DNA of 64,000 bases, taken from Nostoc sp. UHCC 0302. GTDB taxonomy: Bacteria > Cyanobacteriota > Cyanobacteriia > Cyanobacteriales > Nostocaceae. The notes under the pieces were generated by a model that saw only the letters and a program-made list of their open reading frames with translations, searched no databases and was not told the DNA's origin. Of the stretch, positions 35,871-43,015 are shown piece after piece (positions within the stretch are counted from its first letter, which is position 1; every line of letters begins with the position of its first letter). The stretch is from the NCBI RefSeq assembly GCF_038096175.1, contig NZ_CP151101.1:124001-188000 (forward strand). The letters are read 5' to 3'. The position numbers were made by a program, and so were the translations under genes.

Positions 35871-36615
35871 TTACTTACTTAGTGTTAAATGGACATTTTG
35901 GAAACAATAATGCCTTGCAGATGGCTCGTCAAGTTAACTTGCATATAATTTCTAAGCTTCGCTACGATTCGGCATTATACATACCTTATCAACACCCTGA
36001 CCCCAATAGTTCCTCTCGCCGGAAATACGGAGATAAAATTGACTACAATATCATACCTAACAAGTATTTGTGTAAAAGTACCATTGATAAGGATATTCAA
36101 ACTGACGTTTATCAAGCGACTTTACAACACAGGAGAATTTGCTCAAGCTTTGAATGTAGTTATTCTAGTCAAAACCAATCTTAAAACTCATGCTCGCAGC
36201 CATGTGATTCTATTTTCTAGCGACCTGGAATTGTCATCTGAGAAAATAATTGACTACTACAAGCTGCGCTTTCAGATCGAATTCAATTTTCGAGATGCCA
36301 AGCAATTTTGGGGATTGGAAGATTTTATGAACTTAAGTCAAATTGCTGTGACTAATGCTGTTAATCTAGCATTCTTTATGGTCAACTTATCCCATAATCT
36401 TCTCATGGATTTTCGTCTCCTTAATCCCGACTCCGGCATTCTTGATCTTAAGGCTCATTATCGTGGTTTTCGATATGTCCGTGAAATTATAAAAATGCTT
36501 CCCGAAATGCCTGAGCCTATTTTATTAGCCGAGATTTTTGCCAAGCTTACTTCTTTACGACGTATCCATCCCGTTTCTACAGGCGTTGAACCCTCGTAAA
36601 TTGGCTACGGTATTG

Positions 36616-37656
36616 TTTTTAAGAAAGAAATTGTAAAAGTTGTCTCTTGACAGGCTCTAAAGGAATCTCCCTCTAAGTGATAGCGCAACTCTTAACCGCT
36701 TCGCTCAAATAGGCGGTGTCTGCCACTGCCAAAAATACACTTGTTGAGCCACCCAGATTGTTGCAGGCAGAGGCAGACACTCCGCTGCGCCGCCTATTTG
36801 TTAAGAGTTGCTTGGATTTTGGTAATTTAGCTTAGGCTGGAATCTCCTTCCTAAGAAGGATAGTGAAAGCTAAGGTATCGCTCTTAAGAGAGGTGGTTAA
36901 AGCTAGTATCTTGCTTCTAATGGAGGGATAAAGTTTCTTAATTGGCTTAGTTTTAGCAAAGGAAAAGTTTTGGTCGTTAAGACTGAGAAGCTTATAGAGC
37001 AAGGTTTCTAGAAGTCATCTTTTTTCTAGTCCTATGCTCGTTTATGAACGTTTAACTGTCCCAAATTGAACCATAAATGGGACAGTCCTAAACACAAACA
37101 ACGAATTCCCGCTATTGGGGGTGAAAGTAGCGAGTCTGACACGAGCCGCCACGCAACGCCTGTAAGTCTTGCTAGGAAAGGCTTACAAAAATAAAATTGC
37201 TCTTTTTAGCAAAAAACGGAGAAAAAGCTTGTTTTGGCTGTATCAATTGAAGTCTAAGTTATTTGATACGGCATTTACTAACGTAACCACAAGGGTTTTA
37301 GGCTGCAAAAATCAGTGAGGTTTAAATGGTACACCTTTAAGTGTGTATCCAGTTGAGCAAAATCTTATTTTTAGGGTAAAAGTCGAAAAATTTTGATAAA
37401 ACTCTCTCTGGGTAATGTTTTCAGCCCTTGCATGGCGGCTAATAGCAGCTTCGCTACTTTCTCCCCTATTGCAGACTTCTGAGTGGTGATCAGCCAAGCG
37501 TCGTAAATGGGACAGTTCATTCCGATGCCTCACTAACGACCAAAATTTTTCTGTTACTAAAACCAAGCCTAATTAGGCATTGAGCCGAAATCTCTGCAAA
37601 AACGGAAATAGAAGCTGAAAAAGCTTATCCTAATTCTCTAACCAGCGAGGTATCCT
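36616..37656. other. 1-kb intergenic region with a large hairpin
   Basis: There is no convincing gene; an 84-codon minus-strand frame (37312-37566) has no coding support. It contains the hairpin at 36685-36811, short palindromic leucine-less motifs (TCCTTCCTAAGAAGGA near 36846, CTCTTAAGAG near 36881) and, at 37575-37630, a single end of the repeat seen complete at 39379-39550. Confidence 0.4.
36685..36811. repeat. Large imperfect hairpin with paired interruptions
   Basis: GCAACTCTTAAC, AAATAGGCGG and TGTCTGCC on the left pair with their complements on the right (GGCAGACA, CCGCCTATTT, GTTAAGAGTTGC). Each arm carries its own 10-base interruption, CGCTTCGCTC in the left after the first block and CTCCGCTGCG in the right between the last two, so the paired blocks stay in register. 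Confidence 0.6.
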
Positions 37657-38829
37657 ATGAACCAAACTTGCCGTTGCTTGAGCTGCATTACTCCCCCCCA
37701 TCTCCTTAAAAAGTTGTTGGAAAGTAAAGACGAAAATGTCCGCAAAGCGGCTTTGAACACCCTATTGACAACTTCTCAATTACGGGGTGAACGAACAGTG
37801 CGGGCATCCGCTAGCTTTCTCGCCACTCCAGCTAGCGGTCGGCGCAGCATCTATAACTGCCAAAACAGCTATATCCTCTCCTCTGCTGTTCTTGCTCGTC
37901 GAGAGGATGATATGGACCCCGTTCCAGACGAGTCCGTCAACCTAGCTTTCGAAGGGCTTGGAACCACTCGAGAGTTCTACAAGGAAGTGCTAAACCGGAA
38001 CTCACTCAACGGGCGAGGTATGCGTCTGGACGGATTCGTCCACCATGGCATTCGATACAACAACGCATTCTGGGACGGACAACAGATGGTATTCGGGGAC
38101 GGAGATGATATCATCTTCACCGACTTCACTAAGTCCCTTGACGTGATCGCCCATGAGCTAACACACGGGGTAACTGAGTTCACCGCTAACTTGGAGTACC
38201 ACACTCAGTCAGGAGCCTTGAACGAATCTATTTCTGACGTGTTCGGGTCTTTGGTCAAGCAGTGGTCACTCAGACAAACGGCCGACGAGGCAGACTGGTT
38301 AATTGGATCTGAGATATTTACCCCGCATATCGGTGCTGATGCTTTGAGATCAATGAAGGCCCCAGGGACAGCCTACGACAACAGCCAGTTAGGCAAAGAC
38401 CCGCAGCCCGACCACATGGATAGGTTCGTTGTACTTCCGGATACCCAAGAAGGTGATTGGGGTGGGGTTCACATCAATTCGGGTATTCCGAACAAGGCTT
38501 TTTATCTAACAGCCGTCAATATTGGTGGAAACGCATGGGAGGATCCCGGCTCCATCTGGTACGAATCGCTACTTGCATCGAACCAGCTCACTCAATTCCA
38601 AGACTTTGCGAACACCACCTATATGAAGGCTGGACAGATGTACGGCCCCAACAGTATCCAGCAGCAGGCAGTAGCTTCAGCTTGGCGGCAGGTGGGAATC
38701 CGGATTGCAGGTGCGAGGAGCTGGGGTCCCAGCAAAGGTCGGAACGGCACGGCCGATGGTGATTCTCTCGTCGCACTAACTAAGCAAATTGAGTCCCTGG
38801 CTTCTCAGGTTAAGACATTGACAAAGTAA
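37657..38829 (+). CDS. Protealysin-like M4 metallopeptidase
   Basis: The 390-residue protein begins with the short cytoplasmic-type propeptide of protealysins (CITPPHLLKKLLESKDENVRKAALNTL) instead of a signal peptide. The catalytic domain has H166-E167-L-T-H170, E190 in ALNESISD as third zinc ligand, MVFGDGDD, and GGVHINSGIPNKAFYL with the transition-state histidine. Protealysins are thermolysin-type peptidases kept inside the cell or released by lysis. A probable emfourin inhibitor gene follows 183 bases downstream, the usual pairing. Family is certain; the substrate is not known. A repeat of the 39379 type ends 30 bases upstream of the start. Confidence 0.93.
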   Translation: MNQTCRCLSCITPPHLLKKLLESKDENVRKAALNTLLTTSQLRGERTVRASASFLATPASGRRSIYNCQNSYILSSAVLARREDDMDPVPDESVNLAFEGLGTTREFYKEVLNRNSLNGRGMRLDGFVHHGIRYNNAFWDGQQMVFGDGDDIIFTDFTKSLDVIAHELTHGVTEFTANLEYHTQSGALNESISDVFGSLVKQWSLRQTADEADWLIGSEIFTPHIGADALRSMKAPGTAYDNSQLGKDPQPDHMDRFVVLPDTQEGDWGGVHINSGIPNKAFYLTAVNIGGNAWEDPGSIWYESLLASNQLTQFQDFANTTYMKAGQMYGPNSIQQQAVASAWRQVGIRIAGARSWGPSKGRNGTADGDSLVALTKQIESLASQVKTLTK

Positions 38830-39012
38830 GTACCCTGAAGGAAAAGAAGTAAGCCCTGTGGGTACTGTTCTATTATTAGACTTCTCCAGAAATGAACTAT
38901 ACGTTGCCCAGAAACCTTGTAGAGATTTTATATTTAACGTTTTTACCTTCTTTTTGGAGATGTCTATTATCTATCTTGATAATATGCAACGATTGCTGGG
39001 AAAAATTGCAAT

Positions 39013-39318
39013 ATGAAAGTCACTCTAACGAAGTACGGCGGTCTGGCGGCTGGGATCCTCAGATCACCATATATTGTAGAATCGTCTGCTCTTCCAGAAT
39101 CGGTAGCATCAGAGCTGGTACGGTTAGTGGCAGCGGCTAAGACAGCCTCAGTGATCAAAGAGGATAAACCGGGGCGCGCCCGAGATGCGATGAGTTACAC
39201 AATCACGATTGAGGAAGATGGCAGCGAACCGACTGTAATTAGTCAGTCTGATATAACCATGTCTCCTTCGTTCGCCGTTTTACTCCAGTGGCTTGAGAGT
39301 CATCGCGCAGGGAAATGA
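39013..39318 (+). CDS. Emfourin-like protealysin inhibitor
   Basis: A 101-residue protein, MKVTLTKYGGLAAGILRSPY, then SALPESVASELVRLVAAAK, DAMSYTITIEEDG, TMSPSFAVLLQWLESH. Size, the MKVTLxxxGG start and the TITIEEDG strand match emfourin, the small slow-tight-binding inhibitor of protealysin-type M4 peptidases that is encoded beside its enzyme in Serratia and many other bacteria. Its position directly downstream of the protealysin gene on the same strand supports this. It would keep the peptidase silent in the cell. The call rests on memory of the family plus context. Confidence 0.8.
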   Translation: MKVTLTKYGGLAAGILRSPYIVESSALPESVASELVRLVAAAKTASVIKEDKPGRARDAMSYTITIEEDGSEPTVISQSDITMSPSFAVLLQWLESHRAGK

Positions 39319-39378
39319 AGCCGCTTCTTTTTCAAGGCTTGTCTTGGCTGTTTTCGATAAATTCTGATAGTGATCGCA

Positions 39379-39550
39379 TTGGCATTGAGCCGAGATAAGA
39401 ACGAAAACGGAAATAGTGGCTGAAAAGGCTTGATTTTTCGTTATCTATAATGGTGTTAAGTACAAAGAAGTAACAAATTACCAAACCTAAGCAGGATAAT
39501 CGTTTTCAGCCTTACTTTCCGAATATGTAGCTATCTCGGCTTAATGCCAA
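39379..39550. repeat. MITE-like element with TTGGCATT ends
   Basis: TTGGCATTGAGCCGAGATA (39379-39397) matches the complement of 39532-39550 at 18 of 19 bases, and the pairing continues loosely through CGGAAA and GGCTGAAAA. A single related end, AGGCATTGAGCCGAAATC, is found at 37575, on the other side of the protealysin/emfourin pair. No target duplication is evident. Confidence 0.65.
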
Positions 39551-39674
39551 ATTCGCCTCGTGAGAAGGAACGACTGTTCTTTAGCTAGGAAAATTCTATC
39601 AAGCCTGCGTACTAGTAGTCTGCCAAGACAACTTTGCGTTGTGGTCAGCAAGGGAGGCAGGGGAAGCAAAATCA

Positions 39675-40526
39675 ATGAATAATAGCATTATTTCCTCCAA
39701 TTCTCCCCCTGCTCGACCTACACAGCAATTTTGGGTTGGTGAACTACTAGATTTAGCGGCAATTTATATAGTAGTGACTAAAAATATGAGTAACTCATTG
39801 GAGCAACTTGACGCGGTTGAAATTAAGGTGACAATCAAACCAGAACAAATCAAGGTTGCAGAAGATTTGTTTAAACTGAAACAAGATGAGTCAGAGAAAC
39901 GTAAAATTTACTTCTGTGAGGATATTCAAACATTCCGCACAACTGGAAAACTTCAACTATTCGAGCATGGCATTATTTTGCGCCTTCGTAAAAACCAGGA
40001 CAACCCAGATGATTCTACCGTAAAGCTTCGTCCTGTTTCGTCACAGATTTCTTCAGAATGGCGAGGAATAGAGGGTTTCAAAATTGAAGGAGATTGGGTA
40101 GGCGATCGCCGAATCGAATCTGCATCCTTCACCACCGAGCAGAAACAAGATGAAATTGAAGAGACGCTCGAAGGTAAGCGCTCACTAGACAAACTCTTTT
40201 CTGAGCAACAGGAACATTTTCTGAAGACAAGTGCTCAAATTGAAATTCACCTTAATAATTTGCAAGTACTTGGTCCAGTTAAAGCTTTTCGCTGGAAGCC
40301 AAAGCTTGGTGGCAGTTTGACTTATCCGATTCGTTGTGAACGTTGGCACATACCTGACGGCAGACAGCTTCTTGAGTTATCCATTCGAGTTCAGCCAAAG
40401 CACGCACAGGTGGCTCAAGAGGAGTTCATGCAATATCTAAAGGACAATAAGCTTGACCCAACGGGTGTTCAAGAAACTAAAACTCGGCTTGTCTTAGAGT
40501 ATTTTGCTAATGAACTGCAAGAGTAG
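39675..40526 (+). CDS. CYTH-like domain protein
   Basis: The ATG at 39675 follows AGGGGAAG; an internal ATG at 39786 (MSNSLEQLDAVEIK) starts just before the domain and is a fair alternative, since the first 37 residues look unstructured. The domain shows the CYTH pattern: VEIKVTI, YFCEDIQTFRTTGKLQLFEHGIILRLRKN and DSTVKLRPV, then QIEIHLNNLQVLGPVKAFRWKPK and LLELSIRVQPKHA. The ExK, RLR and KLRP charged strands form the tunnel that binds triphosphate compounds and metal in CYTH (thiamine triphosphatase, CyaB, polyphosphate-related) enzymes. The exact substrate cannot be told. It stands alone between two MITE-like repeats. Confidence 0.72.
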   Translation: MNNSIISSNSPPARPTQQFWVGELLDLAAIYIVVTKNMSNSLEQLDAVEIKVTIKPEQIKVAEDLFKLKQDESEKRKIYFCEDIQTFRTTGKLQLFEHGIILRLRKNQDNPDDSTVKLRPVSSQISSEWRGIEGFKIEGDWVGDRRIESASFTTEQKQDEIEETLEGKRSLDKLFSEQQEHFLKTSAQIEIHLNNLQVLGPVKAFRWKPKLGGSLTYPIRCERWHIPDGRQLLELSIRVQPKHAQVAQEEFMQYLKDNKLDPTGVQETKTRLVLEYFANELQE

Positions 40527-40790
40527 AAAAACTAGTATAGCAACTGCCATTTGACCGAATTTCTCTAGAGGGGGTAAAAGTAGCCAAAGCGCATTTTGAC
40601 CTAGATATAGCGAAGCTGTCACCAGGGGACAAAAGTTAGGTATCCATCGCTACAAAAACCGGAGTATTTATTAACTTTATTTACAGGTTTTACAGCTAGG
40701 GCAATGATCATCTTTTGGCGTGAATTGACTGAAACTCTTTGATATCAAGGTTTGTAGCCCAATCCAAAGACTCCAACCAAACAGTATTAT

Positions 40791-40970
40791 TAACCCTGTT
40801 CTGTCACTTTCGGAAAACAATAATCGCAGCTAAACATTGGAACCTTTATTTAATCAAACTTTGAGCCTTTCTTTTCTAATACAAATTAAAATTTCTAGCC
40901 AAAAGCTGAAAAATTAAGCTCTGAAAGGCTTTCAGAGATTGGCTTTTCCCAGTTTGACATAACAGGGTTA
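40791..40970. repeat. TA-flanked MITE, copy 2 of three
   Basis: The ends TAACCCTGTTCTGTCACTTT and, read inward from 40970, TAACCCTGTTATGTCAAACT share 15 of 20 bases; TA at each edge fits an IS630/Tc1-type insertion. The interior (GAAAACAATAATCG, CTGAAAGGCTTTCAGAGATT) matches the copy at 53309-53490. Confidence 0.75.
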
Positions 40971-41123
40971 ATTCTCTTTGGTAGGCGAAAAGCAATTATG
41001 GGGTGAGAAGTAGCAGTGCATTCATGCAGAAATTCTAGTTCGATGTCAAAAATGCTTAAGCGTAGATATAGCAATAGTTTCCAGCTATCTTGCCCCTCAT
41101 GACAGCTTCGCTAGATCCACCCC

Positions 41124-41228
41124 TAGTAGCAACTGGAGGCGAATATATGTTTGCCCCAGGAGTCCGTTTTTTTTCAAATGTTATCTAACCGTATTGCAAG
41201 AAGTTACACGCATCTCGATTGAATATTA
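41124..41228 (+). repeat. 105-bp direct repeat, copy 2 (orphan DyP 3' end)
   Basis: It is 101 of 105 identical to 28837-28941 and includes a stop codon and tail of a DyP reading frame that has no upstream gene here. It lies 75 bases before the second DyP gene. Confidence 0.9.
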
Positions 41229-41302
41229 TTGAGTAGCTTCTGCCCTACCTGTTCTCTAGAGCAAATATATTCTGATAACAATCCTAGTAAAGGAGTCAGA
41301 TA

Positions 41303-42979
41303 ATGCCATTAGATTTGAGCCATAACCGTGGGCCTATTGATGAGATGGATCCCACTTTTCGAGACGTATTAGAAGACTTGCAGGGAAATATCCTCACTGG
41401 TCATGGTCGATATCATGCCGTACATTTTTTTCTACATTTCCATACTAGTCGTAAAGAGAGCATAAAGCGTTGGATAGCTAGTTTTGCAAGCCGATATATT
41501 ACTTCAGCCTGGGCCCAGGTCGAGCAATCGATTGCCTATCGCGAGAATGATATCGACGCGGGAGTCTTTGGCCACTTTGCCCTTTCAGCAGAGGGTTACA
41601 GAGTGTTCGGTATTCCGGAAGAGCAAATCCCAAGGGGAGCCGATCCTCGAAACAGGGGTAACTCAGCTTCAAATCTAATGCAGTGCGAGCCTAGCGAAAG
41701 CAAAGAGCCAGCAACAGAGGGACGAAATAACCAAGAAGGCGATCAAAACCCTAATGTAGGCGCATACAGCGATGTGTTCAGAGACGGAATGGCAAGTAGG
41801 CAGGGGTTCTTGCTCGATCCTCCTCAGAAGCAATGGGAAGAAGGTTATACGGACAAAGCAATTCACGCAATGTTCTTCCTCGCAGCAGACGATCCAGCCG
41901 AGATGATAGCTGTCGAGAGAATTGTAGTTGCTGAGCTTAATGGAGTTGCGGAAATCATAGTGGGCGAGCGCGGAATGAATCTAAAGAAGCGATTCTCTCC
42001 ATCTGACCCAGAAGATGGTGTCGCGGTTGAGCACTTTGGCTATGTAGACGGGCGAAGTCAACCATTATTCCTGAGACGCCAAGCAGAACGGGAGACTCAC
42101 AACGGTGCAGGAAGTTTTTGGGATCCCCGTGCACCCCTAAGTCTCGTCCTCGTACCGGATCCCAACGGTTCTCCCAATCGGAGTTTTGGAAGTTTCCTTG
42201 TGTACCGGAAACTCGAGCAAAATGTGCAGGCTTTCAGACTTGCGGAGCGTCAGGTAGCTAAAGAACTCGGTTTGCCACTTGAACTGGTGGGTGCAATGGC
42301 TGTTGGACGATTTAAGGATGGAACACCACTTGTACTTCAGCCAGGGGATGGGACGCGACCAATCCCAAATGACTTTAACTACAGCGGCGATCCAGGCGGT
42401 GTAACTTGCCCTTTTCACGCACACATTCGGAAGACAAACCCGCGATTAGAGTCAGTCAGAAGTGATGGTACCTTCGCCCGCTCGGTTGAAGAAGAACTTG
42501 GACATCGGATTGCTCGGCGGGCAATTCCTTACGGTGGATCGCTGTCAGAATCCAATAGCCCAGATGACTTGCCAACTGGCGGTGTCGGTTTATTGTTCTT
42601 TTGCTACCAGGCAGATATTTGGGAGCAATTTGAATTTATGCAGCGGTTCTGGTCAAATAATCCCCGGTTTCTTCAACCAGATTTTGACACGGCGGAGAAT
42701 GCCAAAAATGGCACTAAGCCCTTACCAGAAGAGCAACGAGCCGGCAGCAAGAACTACCCTGACCAAACGGGTCTTGATGCTGTCATTGGTCAAAAGATTG
42801 ATGGTGATAAAGACCCGCTTATTAGAGAAGAAGCTCAGCCACCCCGACACTGGCCGCGAGCATGGGGAAAAGCGCCCACACGACCAGTAGAAACAAATTT
42901 CGCACAGTTTGTAACACTTAAGGGTGGTGGATACTTCTTTTCTCCCTGCTTGAGTTTTCTAAAATCTTTGGGCCACTAA
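41303..42979 (+). CDS. DyP-type haem peroxidase (copy 2, divergent)
   Basis: AAAGGAG precedes the ATG. The 558-residue protein shares the DyP layout with copy 1 but is clearly divergent: LEDLQGNILTGHGRYHAVHFFLHF at the start, EHFGYVDGRSQP with the distal D249, CPFHAHIRKTNPR with H374 as haem ligand, and GGGYFFSPCLSFL at the end. A charged insertion (CEPSESKEPATEGRNNQEGDQNP, about residues 130-155) is absent from copy 1. No signal peptide is seen. It is 36 bases upstream of the GMC oxidoreductase gene, so H2O2 made by the oxidase could feed this peroxidase. Family and catalytic residues are clear; substrate unknown. Confidence 0.93.
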   Translation: MPLDLSHNRGPIDEMDPTFRDVLEDLQGNILTGHGRYHAVHFFLHFHTSRKESIKRWIASFASRYITSAWAQVEQSIAYRENDIDAGVFGHFALSAEGYRVFGIPEEQIPRGADPRNRGNSASNLMQCEPSESKEPATEGRNNQEGDQNPNVGAYSDVFRDGMASRQGFLLDPPQKQWEEGYTDKAIHAMFFLAADDPAEMIAVERIVVAELNGVAEIIVGERGMNLKKRFSPSDPEDGVAVEHFGYVDGRSQPLFLRRQAERETHNGAGSFWDPRAPLSLVLVPDPNGSPNRSFGSFLVYRKLEQNVQAFRLAERQVAKELGLPLELVGAMAVGRFKDGTPLVLQPGDGTRPIPNDFNYSGDPGGVTCPFHAHIRKTNPRLESVRSDGTFARSVEEELGHRIARRAIPYGGSLSESNSPDDLPTGGVGLLFFCYQADIWEQFEFMQRFWSNNPRFLQPDFDTAENAKNGTKPLPEEQRAGSKNYPDQTGLDAVIGQKIDGDKDPLIREEAQPPRHWPRAWGKAPTRPVETNFAQFVTLKGGGYFFSPCLSFLKSLGH

Positions 42980-43015
42980 CTAAATCATTGAATATCTGCA
43001 ACAGGAGTATCTGTA

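Larger units (their letters stand above)
34358..36599 (+). pseudogene. IS4-family transposase, fragmented
   Basis: Fragments match the copy 1 transposase in order: YLLAGDEVVISKSGKQTYGLDRFFSS before 34720, LNGHFGNNNALQMARQVNLHIISKLRYD at 35882-36000, and YYKLRFQIEFNFRDAKQFWGLEDFMN at about 36250-36330 carrying the YREK signature. The 5' 80-90 codons are lost, two insertions split the gene, and an extra base near 36130 adds a frameshift (cacaggagaattt against cacaaggaattt). This copy keeps the uninterrupted LAFFMVNLSHNLL region that is frameshifted in copy 1. Confidence 0.85.
34352..36615 (+). mobile_element. IS4-family insertion sequence, copy 2, 5'-truncated and invaded twice
   Basis: From GAACGATGTTGAGATTCTTT the sequence follows IS4 copy 1 from about 32146 onward, to the identical right end GCTACGGTATTG at 36615; the first 250 bases are missing. 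It is interrupted by a 161-bp MITE (34726-34886) and an IS5-type element (34979-35870). Confidence 0.85.
40527..41302. other. Intergenic region with MITE and duplicated DyP tail
   Basis: No gene. It holds the TA-flanked MITE at 40791-40970 and the second 105-bp repeat at 41124-41228, followed by 74 bases leading to the second DyP gene with AAAGGAG just before its start. Confidence 0.5.

Noticed and set aside
37312-37566. 84-codon minus-strand frame before the protealysin gene
   Set aside because: Arg/His/Ser-rich without motif, in a repeat-rich region; probably chance.
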